Shown here piece by piece: positions 20,713 to 29,853 of a stretch of DNA of 64,000 nt (positions are counted from its first letter, which is position 1; the number at the start of each line of letters is the position of its first letter). Below the pieces are notes generated by a model. The model saw only the letters and a program-made list of their open reading frames with translations. It made no database searches and was not told where the DNA came from. The translations under genes and the position numbers were made by a program. Source of the stretch: Bacillus sp. T3. GTDB taxonomy: Bacteria > Bacillota > Bacilli > Bacillales > Cytobacillaceae. The stretch lies in assembly GCF_033449965.1 (NCBI RefSeq), contig NZ_CP137761.1:1-64000 (forward strand), given 5' to 3'.

Positions 20713-21465
20713 CTAACTGCTTAGTTTGGTTAAAATTTCGTAACCTGTCTCAGTGATCGCAATCGTATGCTCGAAATGAGCACACATTCTCCCATCAACT
20801 GTTACAACCGTCCAGTCATCCGCCAAGGTCTTGACATATTGACTTCCAGCATTCACCATCGGTTCAATAGCTAGTACCATGCCAGGTTTTAAACGCGGAC
20901 CTTTGTTTGGGGGACCATAATGTGGGATTTGAGGATCCTCATGTAAGTCTTGCCCTACGCCGTGTCCAACATACTCGCGCACAATGGAAAAGCCGTTTGC
21001 TTCCACATACGTTTGAATCGCATGAGAGATGTTTGATAGGCGTTCACCTGGTTTAGCTTCCTTAAGGCCAAGAAAGAGAGCATGCTCCGTAACCTCTAAC
21101 AGACGTTTCGTTTCCTCTTCAATTTCACCTACCGGATAAGTCCAAGCTGAATCTCCATGATAACCGTTGTATTTTGCACCAATGTCAATACTGATGATAT
21201 CGCCATTCTTCAATACACGATCACCTGGTATTCCGTGAACTAATTCATCATTGACAGAAGCACAGATGCTGCCACGAAACCCATTATACCCTTTAAAAGA
21301 TGGAATTGCACCCTGTTTTAAGATAAACTGTTCGGCAATAACATCTAATTCTTTCGTTGTAATCCCCGGACGAATATGTTTCTTTAATTCCTCATGTGTT
21401 AGAGCAACAATGCGACCAGCTTGGCGCATTATTTCAATTTCACGCGGGGTTTTACAAATGATCAT
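20713..21465 (-). CDS. map: methionine aminopeptidase, type I
   Basis: A 250-residue pita-bread metalloenzyme that trims N-terminal Met from nascent proteins. Metal ligands are in DIGAKYNGYHGD, the GHGVGQDLHEDP His and the AIEPM and FEHT motifs. No N-terminal zinc finger is present, the normal bacterial short form. The ATG overlaps the adk stop by one base (TAATG), so the two are translationally coupled. Confidence 0.97.
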   Translation of the reverse strand: MIICKTPREIEIMRQAGRIVALTHEELKKHIRPGITTKELDVIAEQFILKQGAIPSFKGYNGFRGSICASVNDELVHGIPGDRVLKNGDIISIDIGAKYNGYHGDSAWTYPVGEIEEETKRLLEVTEHALFLGLKEAKPGERLSNISHAIQTYVEANGFSIVREYVGHGVGQDLHEDPQIPHYGPPNKGPRLKPGMVLAIEPMVNAGSQYVKTLADDWTVVTVDGRMCAHFEHTIAITETGYEILTKLSS

Positions 21466-22115
21466 TATTTTAAGCTCCCGAGTAACTCGGCGATATCAGC
21501 AAAAACGACTTTAATATCGCGCTGACCATCGATGTTACGTAAATACCCTTTTGTTTCATAGAAATCTAATAAAGGCTGCGCTTGTTGAATATTTACTTCT
21601 AAGCGGTTTTGAACTGTTTCTGCATTATCATCAGCACGTTGGTATAATTCTCCGCCACAACGGTCACAAGTACCTTCTTGTGCAGGTGGATTAAACACTA
21701 AATGATAAGTAGCTCCACATCCTTTACAAATGCGGCGACCAGTTAAACGCTCCATTAAGATTCCATGATCGACATCAATATTAATAACGTAGTCGATTTT
21801 TTTGTCTAGTTGAGTAAGAATATCTTCGAGTGCTTCTGCTTGAGGTACAGTTCTTGGAAACCCATCGAGTAGGAATCCTTTCTTACAATCATCTTTGCTT
21901 AGACGTTCACGAACGATTCCGATCGTTACTTCATCAGGAACAAGGGCACCTTGATCCATGAAAGACTTTGCTTGTAAGCCTAGTTCTGTTCCCTCTTTCA
22001 TCGCTGCACGGAACATATCTCCAGTTGAGATATGAGGAATGCCGTATTGATCGACAATTTGCTCAGCTTGAGTACCTTTACCGGCACCTGGAAGACCCAT
22101 TAATACTAAATTCAC
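21465..22115 (-). CDS. adk: adenylate kinase, zinc-containing LID
   Basis: A 216-residue enzyme that interconverts ATP + AMP and 2 ADP. P-loop GLPGAGKGTQ, AMP-binding DGFPRT and LID domain CKGCGATYH...CDRCGGEL, whose four Cys (about 130, 133, 150, 153) bind structural zinc as in Gram-positive enzymes. It stands between secY and map, the usual place in Firmicutes. Confidence 0.98.
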   Translation of the reverse strand: MNLVLMGLPGAGKGTQAEQIVDQYGIPHISTGDMFRAAMKEGTELGLQAKSFMDQGALVPDEVTIGIVRERLSKDDCKKGFLLDGFPRTVPQAEALEDILTQLDKKIDYVINIDVDHGILMERLTGRRICKGCGATYHLVFNPPAQEGTCDRCGGELYQRADDNAETVQNRLEVNIQQAQPLLDFYETKGYLRNIDGQRDIKVVFADIAELLGSLK

Positions 22116-22170
22116 AGTTATTCCCCCTCAGTCTAGACGGTTTTAGGGATATAACGTCCCTAAAACCAAT

Positions 22171-23460
22171 TTATTTAATAAATCCTTTATAATGTCGATT
22201 CACAAGCTGTGATTCAAGTTGTTTCATCGTGTCAAGTGCAACACCAACCACGATTAGTAAACTTGTACCGCCAATTTGTGCTGATTGCGGCAGATCAGCA
22301 AATTTCACAAAGAATACAGGCAAGATCGCTATAATTGCTAAGAATAAAGATCCTACAAGCGTTAAACGATAAAGCACTCTTGTTAGATATTCCTGTGTGC
22401 TTCTTCCAGGACGAATCCCAGGAATATATCCACCTTGCTTTTTCAAGTTTTCAGCAACCTGTTCTGGGTTAACTTGGATGAAAGCATAGAAATAAGTAAA
22501 GGCGATAATTAAAGCAACATACATAATCATACCGACTGGATTTGTATAATCAAACGTCTTCTGAATCCATAACGTTACATCATTAGGACCAAAGAAAGAC
22601 GCAATCGTTGGTGGAGTAACAATAAACGATACAGCGAAGATAACTGGAATAACACCAGCCGCATTAACCTTCAATGGCATGTGCGTTGCACCACCGGAAG
22701 GACGACCTTCAACCATTCGTTTTGCATACTGAATCGGAATCTTACGCAACGCCTGTTGAATAAATATAACTCCTACAACAACAGCGATAACAGCTAATAC
22801 AATTAATAAAACCGTAAGAATACGGATAAATAATTGATCACCTGCATTTTCAAATTGCTGAGCGTATATTTGATTCGCCGTTGATGGGATTCCGGCCACT
22901 ATACCAGCAAAGATGATAATCGAAATACCATTACCAACACCGTTAGAAGTAATCTGTTCACCTAACCACATTAAGAAAGAAGTTCCTGCTGTGAGTACAG
23001 TAGCGATTAACAAATAAGTGCCGATTCCTGGATTCTTAATTAACATCCCTGATGCCATATTATTAAAACCATAAGACATTCCAAACGCTTGAATAAAACC
23101 AAGTACGATTGTGAAGTATCTTGTAAATTGAGCTAACTTTCTGCGGCCCACTTCACCTTGCTTGGACCACTCAGTGAATTTAGGTACTACATCCATTTGT
23201 AGCAATTGAATAATAATGGATGCGGTGATATAAGGCATAATCCCCATTGCAAAAATAGAGAATTTCTTTAATGCACCGCCACCAAAAATATTCAAAACAC
23301 CAAAAACACCAGATTGATCTTGTGCCTCTAATAAATCTGCATTTACGTTTGGGACGGGAATAAATGTCCCAAGACGAAATACAATTAGCATCAAGAGGGT
23401 GAATATGATTTTTTTTCTAATATCACCCACGCGCATAAAATTGGAGATTGCTCGGAACAT
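22171..23460 (-). CDS. secY: SecY, protein translocase channel subunit
   Basis: A 429-residue membrane channel with ten spans. Visible hallmarks: N-terminal FRAISNFMRVGDIRKKI, the plug-region FNIFGGGALKKFSIF-like segment in loop 1, GMSYG, and the C-terminal cytoplasmic loop RPGRSTQEYLTRVL that contacts SecA and ribosomes. With SecE (49450-49632) it forms the general secretion pore. It overlaps rplO by one base. Confidence 0.98.
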   Translation of the reverse strand: MFRAISNFMRVGDIRKKIIFTLLMLIVFRLGTFIPVPNVNADLLEAQDQSGVFGVLNIFGGGALKKFSIFAMGIMPYITASIIIQLLQMDVVPKFTEWSKQGEVGRRKLAQFTRYFTIVLGFIQAFGMSYGFNNMASGMLIKNPGIGTYLLIATVLTAGTSFLMWLGEQITSNGVGNGISIIIFAGIVAGIPSTANQIYAQQFENAGDQLFIRILTVLLIVLAVIAVVVGVIFIQQALRKIPIQYAKRMVEGRPSGGATHMPLKVNAAGVIPVIFAVSFIVTPPTIASFFGPNDVTLWIQKTFDYTNPVGMIMYVALIIAFTYFYAFIQVNPEQVAENLKKQGGYIPGIRPGRSTQEYLTRVLYRLTLVGSLFLAIIAILPVFFVKFADLPQSAQIGGTSLLIVVGVALDTMKQLESQLVNRHYKGFIK

Positions 23461-23900
23461 TAGATCACCTCAGTAGTTCCACCGGCAGCTTCTATAGCTT
23501 CTTTCGCAGCAGAGGAAAATTTATGTGCTTTCACTGTAAGCTTTTTCTCTACACTACCTTTTGCAAGAATTTTAATTCCTGCTTTTTCACTGCTAACAAT
23601 TCCTGTTTCAAGAAGAAGTTCTGGAGTAACTTCTGTCCCTTCTTCAAAACGATTTAAAACATCAAGGTTTACGATTGCGTATTCCTTACGGTTGATGTTT
23701 GTAAAACCACGTTTTGGTAAACGACGGAATAATGGTGTTTGACCACCTTCAAAGCCAAGACGAACACCGCCGCCTGAACGTGCGTTTTGTCCTTTATGAC
23801 CTTTTCCAGCAGTTTTCCCTTGACCAGAACCAATACCACGTCCAAGACGTTTACGTTCTTTACGAGAACCTTCTGCAGGTTTTAATTCATGAAGTTTCAT
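23460..23900 (-). CDS. rplO: 50S ribosomal protein L15
   Basis: A 146-residue late-assembly protein. The extended basic N-terminus MKLHELKPAEGSRKERKRLGRGIGSGQGKT and RRLPKRGFTN are typical, and the C-terminal SSAAKEAIEAAGGTTEVI too. Same length as B. subtilis L15. The stop overlaps the secY start. Confidence 0.98.
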   Translation of the reverse strand: MKLHELKPAEGSRKERKRLGRGIGSGQGKTAGKGHKGQNARSGGGVRLGFEGGQTPLFRRLPKRGFTNINRKEYAIVNLDVLNRFEEGTEVTPELLLETGIVSSEKAGIKILAKGSVEKKLTVKAHKFSSAAKEAIEAAGGTTEVI

Positions 23901-23934
23901 ATGGGCACCTCCTTATAGGTAAAAAGAATCAATT

Positions 23935-24117
23935 TTATTGTTCTTTTACAGTAATAAGGTGAGCAACTTTTTTGATCATACCGCGGATAGCGGGATTATC
24001 TTGCTGCTCAACCGTCTGGTTAACCTTACGTAAACCAAGAGCCTTAACTGTTTCGCGTTGGTCTTGTGGACGACCAATAAGACTGCGAGTGAGGGTAATT
24101 TCTAGTTTATTCGCCAT
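23935..24117 (-). CDS. rpmD: 50S ribosomal protein L30
   Basis: A 60-residue protein: MANKLEITLTRSLIGRPQDQ through NPAIRGMIKKVAHLITVKEQ. It binds the 23S/5S interface area. Located between rpsE and rplO with 13-bp and 34-bp gaps. Confidence 0.97.
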   Translation of the reverse strand: MANKLEITLTRSLIGRPQDQRETVKALGLRKVNQTVEQQDNPAIRGMIKKVAHLITVKEQ

Positions 24118-24130
24118 TTGATTTCCCTCC

Positions 24131-24631
24131 TTATCCTAACAGTTCTTCTACTGATTTACCGCGTAACTTAGCTACGTCCTCAGCACGTTTTAATTGTTTT
24201 AAGCCATCGATAGTTGCACGAACCATATTAATTGGTGTGTTTGTTCCTAAAGATTTAGATAGGATATCTGCAACACCAGCTAACTCAAGCACCGCACGTA
24301 CAGGTCCACCAGCGATAACCCCAGTACCTTCAGAAGCAGGTTTTAATAGGATTTCACCAGCACCAAAATGTCCGATTACTTGATGTGGAATAGTTGTGCC
24401 CACCATTGGAACTTCAACTAAGTTTTTCTTAGCATCTTCAATTGCTTTACGAATGGCATCTGGAACTTCTTGAGCTTTACCAGTACCAAAACCAACATTA
24501 CCGTTTTTATCTCCAACTACTACAAGTGCAGAGAAACGAAAACGACGTCCACCTTTAACAACTTTCGCAACACGGTTAACCGTAACTACGCGTTCTTCAA
24601 GTTCAAGTTTGTTTGGATCAATACGACGCAT
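24131..24631 (-). CDS. rpsE: 30S ribosomal protein S5
   Basis: A 166-residue protein at the mRNA entry tunnel. The N-terminal dsRBD-like domain contains VVKGGRRFRFSALVVVGD, the spectinomycin-interacting loop, with the wild-type lysine-glycine-glycine sequence. The C-terminal domain includes GTGVIAGGPVRAVLELAGV. It has the same length as in B. subtilis. Confidence 0.98.
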   Translation of the reverse strand: MRRIDPNKLELEERVVTVNRVAKVVKGGRRFRFSALVVVGDKNGNVGFGTGKAQEVPDAIRKAIEDAKKNLVEVPMVGTTIPHQVIGHFGAGEILLKPASEGTGVIAGGPVRAVLELAGVADILSKSLGTNTPINMVRATIDGLKQLKRAEDVAKLRGKSVEELLG

Positions 24632-24655
24632 CTGTTTTTTTCCCTCCTTTGTCTA

Positions 24656-25018
24656 TTAAAATTCTAAGCCGTTTTCACGTGCAGCATCAGCTAATGCTTT
24701 AACGCGTCCATGATAGAGGTATCCGCCACGGTCGAATACAATAGAAGTAATTCCTTTTTCAACAGCACGTTTAGCTACTAATTCTCCGACCTTTTGTGCT
24801 GCTTCAAGGTTTCCAGTTGATTCTAAACCGAAGTCTTTATCTAATGTAGAAGCACTCGCTAAAGTAACTCCATTAACATCATCGATTAATTGAGCATAAA
24901 TGTGTTTACTAGAACGGAACACATTTAAACGAGGACGAGCCGCAGTACCGCTAAGTTTCGCACGAACACGAGCATGTCTCTTCTTGCGAGTAGCGTTTTT
25001 ATCAAGCTTCGTAATCAT
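24656..25018 (-). CDS. rplR: 50S ribosomal protein L18
   Basis: A 120-residue 5S rRNA-binding protein. It starts MITKLDKNATRKKRHARVR and ends FDRGGYLYHGRVKALADAAR(E)NGLEF. Together with L5 and L25-type proteins it seats the 5S RNA. It follows rplF by 32 bp. Confidence 0.98.
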   Translation of the reverse strand: MITKLDKNATRKKRHARVRAKLSGTAARPRLNVFRSSKHIYAQLIDDVNGVTLASASTLDKDFGLESTGNLEAAQKVGELVAKRAVEKGITSIVFDRGGYLYHGRVKALADAARENGLEF

Positions 25019-25050
25019 TTACGTCACTCCTTTCGTTTGCCTAGGCAGCA

Positions 25051-25588
25051 TTACTTACCTGTTTTACCTTCTTTACGACGCACGAATTCACCTTCGTAAC
25101 GAATTCCTTTACCTTTATAAGGCTCTGGTGGGCGAACTCCACGAATGTTAGCTGCTAAAGCGCCGACACGTTCTTTATCTGCACCTTTAACAGAAATTTT
25201 TGTGTTTGCTGGTACTTCGATTTCGATACCTTCTTCAGGCTCGATTTCAACCTGGATGAGAGTAACCAACGTTAAGAACTAGTTTATTACCTTGCTTTTG
25301 AGCACGGTAACCAACCCCGATCAACTCAAGGTTTCTTACGAATCCTTTAGAAACTCCTTCAATCATGTTAGCAATCACTGCGCGAGTAGTTCCGTGCAAA
25401 GCGCGGTGTTCTTTCACATCAGATGGACGAGATACGTTGATCACGTTCTCTTCAATGCTAATAGTAATATCAGGATTAAATGTACGAGATAATTCCCCTT
25501 TAGGGCCTTTAACTGTTACTTGACCATTAGTAGCAGTAACAGTAACGCCAGCAGGAATTTCGATTGGTTTTTTACCTACGCGAGACAT
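25051..25588 (-). CDS. rplF: 50S ribosomal protein L6, frameshifted
   Basis: L6 binds 23S domain VI near the factor-binding centre. The first frame (MSRVGKKPIEIPAGVTVT...) runs to GYSHPG and stops. The second begins inside it and continues VEIEPEEGIEIEVPANTKIS to KEGKTGK. Minus-strand CATCCAGGTTGAAATC has one base too many at 25251-25252; CATCCAGTTGAAATC would read HPVEI, as the family requires. Repaired length is about 178 residues (B. subtilis 179). L6 is important for growth and lies in an otherwise intact operon, so a sequence error is likely. Confidence 0.93.
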
Positions 25589-25619
25589 TTGGTGCACCTC
25601 CATTCATTAAAAAACTTGA

Positions 25620-26018
25620 TTACCAGATATATGCTAGAATTTCTCCGCCAACTTGTTTAGCACGAGCTTCTTTATCAGTTACAACACCTTGTGAAGTCGA
25701 TACAAGCGCAACTCCTAAACCGTTAAGAACACGTGGAACCTCAGTTGATTTCGCATAAACACGAAGTCCAGGTTTACTGATTCTCTTAAGACCAGTGATA
25801 ACACGCTCATTGTTTGAACCGTATTTCAAGAAAATGCGGATGATACCTTGTTTGTTATCTTCGATATATTCAACATCACGAACGAAACCTTCACGCTTAA
25901 GAATTTCAGCGATTTCTTTCTTGATATTAGAAGCAGGAACTTCTAATTTTTCGTGACGAACCATATTCGCATTACGAATGCGAGTAAGCATATCTGCAAT
26001 TGGATCTGTCATGACCAT
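25620..26018 (-). CDS. rpsH: 30S ribosomal protein S8
   Basis: A 132-residue 16S central-domain binder important in platform assembly. MVMTDPIADMLTRIRNANMVRHEKLEVPAS and the end ARAKQVGGEILAYIW are diagnostic. Same length as the Bacillus protein; 30 bp after rpsN. Confidence 0.98.
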   Translation of the reverse strand: MVMTDPIADMLTRIRNANMVRHEKLEVPASNIKKEIAEILKREGFVRDVEYIEDNKQGIIRIFLKYGSNNERVITGLKRISKPGLRVYAKSTEVPRVLNGLGVALVSTSQGVVTDKEARAKQVGGEILAYIW

Positions 26019-26048
26019 TTGATTTACCTCCTTCCCAGACTTTGGGTT

Positions 26049-26234
26049 TTACCAGCTAGCTTTTTTGACACCAGGAATTTGTCCTTTGTATGCTAATTCA
26101 CGGAAACAAATACGGCAAAGCTTAAATTTACGGTATACAGAGTGTGGACGGCCACAACGTTCGCAGCGAGTATACTCTTGTACCTTATGTTTAGGCGTGC
26201 GTTTTTGTTTCGCAATCATTGATTTTTTAGCCAC
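26049..26234 (-). CDS. rpsN: 30S ribosomal protein S14, zinc-ribbon type
   Basis: A 61-residue short S14 with CERCGRPHSVYRKFKLCRIC: four Cys bind zinc, the C+ form used when zinc is plentiful. The long zinc-free paralogue, if present, is elsewhere. It lies between rplE and rpsH, and ends IPGVKKASW. Confidence 0.98.
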   Translation of the reverse strand: MAKKSMIAKQKRTPKHKVQEYTRCERCGRPHSVYRKFKLCRICFRELAYKGQIPGVKKASW

Positions 26235-26258
26235 GTTTTCGCCTCCCTCATTTAGAGA

Positions 26259-26798
26259 TTACTTTTGGAATGGCATTCCGAACTGAGTTAAAAGCTCACG
26301 AGCTTCTTCGTCAGTATTTGCCGTCGTAACGATAACGATATCCATGCCTCGTACTTTGCTTACTTTATCGTAATCAATTTCAGGGAAGATAAGCTGTTCT
26401 TTAACACCTAATGTGTAGTTTCCACGACCATCAAATGCTTTTTTAGATACACCACGGAAGTCACGTACACGTGGAAGAGAAACAGATACTAATTTATCAA
26501 GAAATTGGTACATACGCTCTCCACGAAGTGTAACTTTCGCACCGATTGGCATTCCTTCACGAAGTCGGAAACCAGCGATTGATTTTTTCGCACGAGTCAC
26601 TACTGGCTTTTGACCAGCGATTTGTGTTAACTCTTCAACTGCACTATCAAGTGCTTTTGCGTTTGCAACAGCATCACCAACACCCATGTTGATAACGATC
26701 TTATCAAGTTTTGGTACTTCCATAACGGATTTATAGTTAAACTTGCTCATAAGAGCAGGGCTAATTTCACTTACAAACTTTTCTTTTAGGCGGTTCAT
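26259..26798 (-). CDS. rplE: 50S ribosomal protein L5
   Basis: A 179-residue 5S rRNA-binding protein at the central protuberance. MNRLKEKFVSEISPALMSKFNYKSVMEVPKL and the end ELLTQFGMPFQK are typical. Same length as in B. subtilis. It follows rplX by 26 bp. Confidence 0.98.
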   Translation of the reverse strand: MNRLKEKFVSEISPALMSKFNYKSVMEVPKLDKIVINMGVGDAVANAKALDSAVEELTQIAGQKPVVTRAKKSIAGFRLREGMPIGAKVTLRGERMYQFLDKLVSVSLPRVRDFRGVSKKAFDGRGNYTLGVKEQLIFPEIDYDKVSKVRGMDIVIVTTANTDEEARELLTQFGMPFQK

Positions 26799-26824
26799 TG
26801 AGTGTACCTCCCTTCACTTATAGA

Positions 26825-27136
26825 CTATTTATCAAGAACTTCACCGGATTTTATTGCTACACGTACTTTCTTGCCGTCAACCGTTTTATATCCTACACGA
26901 GTTGGTGTACTAGATTTAGGGTCGATAGGCATTACGTTTGATACATGAATAGGTGCCTCTTGGCTAATGATTCCGCCTTGCGGGTTGATTTGAGAAGGTT
27001 TAGCGTGTTTTTTCACGATGTTAACTCCTTCTACAAGAACACGGCTTTGCTTTGGATAAGCTGCCAGTATAACGCCCGTTTTGCCTTTATCCTTGCCAGA
27101 GATGACCATAACTTTGTCACCTTTTTTCACATGCAT
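26825..27136 (-). CDS. rplX: 50S ribosomal protein L24
   Basis: A 103-residue early-assembly protein with an N-terminal KOW motif (KKGDKVMVISGKDKGKTGVI) that initiates 50S assembly. Start MHVKKGDK at 27136 is chosen over an upstream in-frame start at 27160 from family length; AAGGAGG lies ahead. It follows rplN by 35 bp. Confidence 0.98.
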   Translation of the reverse strand: MHVKKGDKVMVISGKDKGKTGVILAAYPKQSRVLVEGVNIVKKHAKPSQINPQGGIISQEAPIHVSNVMPIDPKSSTPTRVGYKTVDGKKVRVAIKSGEVLDK

Positions 27137-27171
27137 CTGCGCGCACCTCCTTAAAGGCAATTTTAATTTAT

Positions 27172-27540
27172 TTATAGTACTTCTGGAGCTAGAGAAACGA
27201 TTTTCATAAAGTTGTTGTCACGTAATTCACGTGCAACTGGTCCAAAGATACGAGTTCCACGAGGGCTCTTATCATCTTTGATAATCACACATGCGTTTTC
27301 ATCGAAACGAATGTAAGAACCGTCATTACGACGAGCGCCGCTCTTTGTACGAACGACAACTGCTTTAACAACGTCACCTTTTTTAACAACGCCACCTGGT
27401 GTTGCTTGTTTCACTGTACAAACAATAATATCACCAATGTTCGCTGTTTTACGGCCAGAGCCACCAAGAACTTTAATTGTAAGTACTTCACGAGCACCTG
27501 AGTTGTCAGCAACTTTTAAACGAGTTTCCTGTTGGATCAT
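27172..27540 (-). CDS. rplN: 50S ribosomal protein L14
   Basis: A 122-residue protein at the 30S interface. MIQQETRLKVADNSGAREVL, RRNDGSYIRFDENACVII and the end MKIVSLAPEVL are classical. Same length as B. subtilis L14. Confidence 0.98.
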   Translation of the reverse strand: MIQQETRLKVADNSGAREVLTIKVLGGSGRKTANIGDIIVCTVKQATPGGVVKKGDVVKAVVVRTKSGARRNDGSYIRFDENACVIIKDDKSPRGTRIFGPVARELRDNNFMKIVSLAPEVL

Positions 27541-27580
27541 GCGTGTAACCTCCCTTCGGAATAAACCTTAATCCGAACAA

Positions 27581-27844
27581 TTAAATAATAACTGCTTTTT
27601 CTACCACTTCAACAAGACGGAAGCGCTTTGTTGCAGAAAGCGGACGAGTTTCCATGATACGAACGATGTCGCCAACTTTTGCTGCGTTCTGCTCATCATG
27701 TGCTTTAAACTTTTTAGAGTATTTCACGCGTTTACCGTAAAGAGGATGCTTTTTGTATGTTTCGACAAGTACTGTAACGGTTTTATCCATTTTGTCAGAA
27801 ACAACGCGTCCAGTGTAAACTTTGCGTTGATTACGTTCACTCAT
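27581..27844 (-). CDS. rpsQ: 30S ribosomal protein S17
   Basis: An 87-residue OB-fold protein that binds 16S 5' domain. MSERNQRKVYTGRVVSDKMDKTVTV and KRFRLVEVVEKAVII are typical. It lies 20 bp after rpmC and 40 bp before rplN. Confidence 0.98.
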   Translation of the reverse strand: MSERNQRKVYTGRVVSDKMDKTVTVLVETYKKHPLYGKRVKYSKKFKAHDEQNAAKVGDIVRIMETRPLSATKRFRLVEVVEKAVII

Positions 27845-27864
27845 TTGGGCGAACCTCCTCTCAA

Positions 27865-28068
27865 TTATCGATTGTTAACGCCGATTTCTCTTTCACGAAT
27901 CACAGTTTTCATGCGAGCAATCGCTTTGCGTACTTCACGGATGCGAGCTGTGTTTTCAAGTTGTCCAGTCGCTAATTGAAAGCGAAGGTTGAAAAGCTCT
28001 TCTTTTAATGATTTCACTTTTTGTTCTATTTCGGCAGTGGTTAGATCACGAATTTCATTAGCTTTCAT
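27865..28068 (-). CDS. rpmC: 50S ribosomal protein L29
   Basis: A 67-residue two-helix protein near the tunnel exit. The start MKANEIRDLTTAEIEQKV at 28068 overlaps the rplP stop by 11 bp; an in-frame upstream ATG (28083) lies deeper in rplP and is less likely. It ends TVIREREIGVNNR. Confidence 0.97.
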   Translation of the reverse strand: MKANEIRDLTTAEIEQKVKSLKEELFNLRFQLATGQLENTARIREVRKAIARMKTVIREREIGVNNR

Positions 28069-28492
28069 TAGATTCACCACCAATTTCTTCTCGTTTTACA
28101 AACTTACATTTAACTGGAAGTTTGTGTGATGCAAGACGTAATGCTTCACGAGCGATCTCTTCAGATACACCAGCGATTTCAAACATTACTTTTCCTGGCT
28201 TAACAACTGCTACCCATCCTTCAGGAGCACCTTTACCGAAACCCATCCGTACTTCTAGAGGCTTAGCAGTATAAGGCTTGTGCGGGAAAATTTTAATCCA
28301 AACTTTACCGCCACGTTTCATGTAACGAGTCATCGCGATACGAGCCGCTTCAATCTGGCGGTTTGTGATCCAAGATGCTTCTGTAGCTTGAAGGCCAAAT
28401 TCACCAAAAGCCACTTCGGTACCACCTTTTGCATTTCCGCGCATTTTTCCGCGATGTTCACGACGATACTTAACGCGTTTTGGCAATAACAT
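28058..28492 (-). CDS. rplP: 50S ribosomal protein L16
   Basis: A 144-residue protein at the peptidyl-transferase/A-site region. MLLPKRVKYRREHRGKMRGNAKGGTEVAFGEFGLQA and the end REEIGGESNES are typical. Start 28492 matches B. subtilis length. Only one base separates it from the rpsC stop at 28494. Confidence 0.98.
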   Translation of the reverse strand: MLLPKRVKYRREHRGKMRGNAKGGTEVAFGEFGLQATEASWITNRQIEAARIAMTRYMKRGGKVWIKIFPHKPYTAKPLEVRMGFGKGAPEGWVAVVKPGKVMFEIAGVSEEIAREALRLASHKLPVKCKFVKREEIGGESNES

Positions 28493-28493
28493 A

Positions 28494-29151
28494 TTATTTG
28501 CCTCCTTCCACAGTTTTCTTCTTAGTAGGAAGGACTTCTCCACGATAGATCCATACTTTTACTCCAAGTTTACCGTAAGTAGTATCTGCTTCTGCAGTAG
28601 CATAGTCGATATCGGCACGAAGTGTATGAAGTGGAACTGTACCTTCACTATAGTGTTCTGAACGAGCGATGTCAGCACCGCCTAAACGACCGGAATACCA
28701 TTGTTTTGATTCCTTTTGCACCAGCACGCATAGCACGTTGGATAGCTTGCTTTTGTGCACGACGGAATGATACACGGTTTTCTAATTGACGAGCAATGTT
28801 CTCTGCAACTAATTTTGCATCAAGATCTGCTCTTTTAATTTCAAGAATATTGATGTGTACACGCTTGCCAGTAAGTGAGTTAAGGGCTTTACGAAGTGCT
28901 TCAACTTCAGTACCACCTTTACCGATAACCATACCTGGCTTAGCAGTGTGGATTGTAATGTTTAAGCGATTAGCTGCACGTTCAATTTCAACTTTAGAAA
29001 CTGATGCATCCTTTAAGCGCTTCGTGATATACTCACGAACTTTAAGGTCTTCGTGCAAAAGATCAGCATAGTCTTTGCCTGCGTACCATTTTGATTCCCA
29101 ATCACGAATGATCCCGACACGCAAACCGACTGGATTTACTTTTTGACCCAC
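28494..29151 (-). CDS. rpsC: 30S ribosomal protein S3, frameshifted
   Basis: S3 lies at the mRNA entry side and has helicase-like activity with S4 and S5. The N-terminal frame with the KH domain (PGMVIGKGGTEVEALRK) ends ...KGIKTMVFRSFRRC. The C-terminal frame gives SGRLGGADIARSEHYSEG to TVEGGK. Minus-strand GTATTCCGGTCGT has one T too many at 28694-28695; GTATCCGGTCGT would read VSGR. The repaired length is 218 residues, equal to B. subtilis. The protein is essential, so the break is almost surely a sequence error. Confidence 0.94.
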
Positions 29152-29154
29152 TGA

Positions 29155-29496
29155 TTATCCCTCCTTCTTTTCTGATAGCACAATTGTAATGTGACTAGTA
29201 CGTTTGTTTATTTGACTTGCACGTCCTTGTGCGCGTGGACGGAAACGTTTTAAAGTTGGTCCCTCGTCTACGAATGCTTGCTCAACCACTAGGTTGTTAA
29301 TATCCATTTCGTAGTTGTGCTCAGCGTTTGCCATAGCAGATTTTAAAACTTTCTCAACGATTGGAGAAGAAGCTTTTGGAGTTAATTTTAAAATCGCTAC
29401 TGCTTCACCTACTTGCTTACCTCGAATTAAATCTACGACTAAACGAGCTTTACGAGGAGCAATACGAACTGTTCTTGCAACAGCTTTAGCTTGCAT
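29155..29496 (-). CDS. rplV: 50S ribosomal protein L22
   Basis: A 113-residue protein whose beta-hairpin lines the exit tunnel. MQAKAVARTVRIAPRKARLVVDLIRG and the hairpin GPTLKRFRPRAQGRASQINKRTSH are normal, with no macrolide-resistance type insertion in the loop. Three bases separate it from rpsC. Confidence 0.98.
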   Translation of the reverse strand: MQAKAVARTVRIAPRKARLVVDLIRGKQVGEAVAILKLTPKASSPIVEKVLKSAMANAEHNYEMDINNLVVEQAFVDEGPTLKRFRPRAQGRASQINKRTSHITIVLSEKKEG

Positions 29497-29514
29497 CAGA
29501 ATGCCCTCCTCTCA

Positions 29515-29793
29515 TTAACGTCTTGTTTTCTTATCATCACTAGCATGCCCTTTGTAAGTACGTGTTGGAGCAAATTCTCCAAGCTTATGACCTACCATGT
29601 CTTCAGTAACATATACAGGAACATGTTTACGACCATCATAAACAGCGATTGTGTGTCCGATGAATTGCGGGAAGATCGTTGAACGACGTGACCAAGTTTT
29701 TACTACTTGTTTGCCTTCAGTTTCATTTAACTTTTCGATCTTTGTGATTAAATGCTCATCAACAAAAGGTCCTTTTTTCAAGCTGCGACCCAT
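29515..29793 (-). CDS. rpsS: 30S ribosomal protein S19
   Basis: A 92-residue head protein: MGRSLKKGPFVDEHLITKIEKLN through TRTYKGHASDDKKTRR. Contacts S13 and A-site tRNA. Same length as B. subtilis; 60 bp from rplB. Confidence 0.98.
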   Translation of the reverse strand: MGRSLKKGPFVDEHLITKIEKLNETEGKQVVKTWSRRSTIFPQFIGHTIAVYDGRKHVPVYVTEDMVGHKLGEFAPTRTYKGHASDDKKTRR

Positions 29794-29853
29794 AGCTGAA
29801 CCTCCCTTCGTGATCGTTCTACGGTTCTTTTGGCGAACCGTAGTTCAATCCCG

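Noticed and set aside
28494..28775. Separate gene for the 93-residue C-terminal S3 fragment
   Set aside because: Its first residues are out-of-frame rpsC sequence; only the part from SGRLGG is S3-like.
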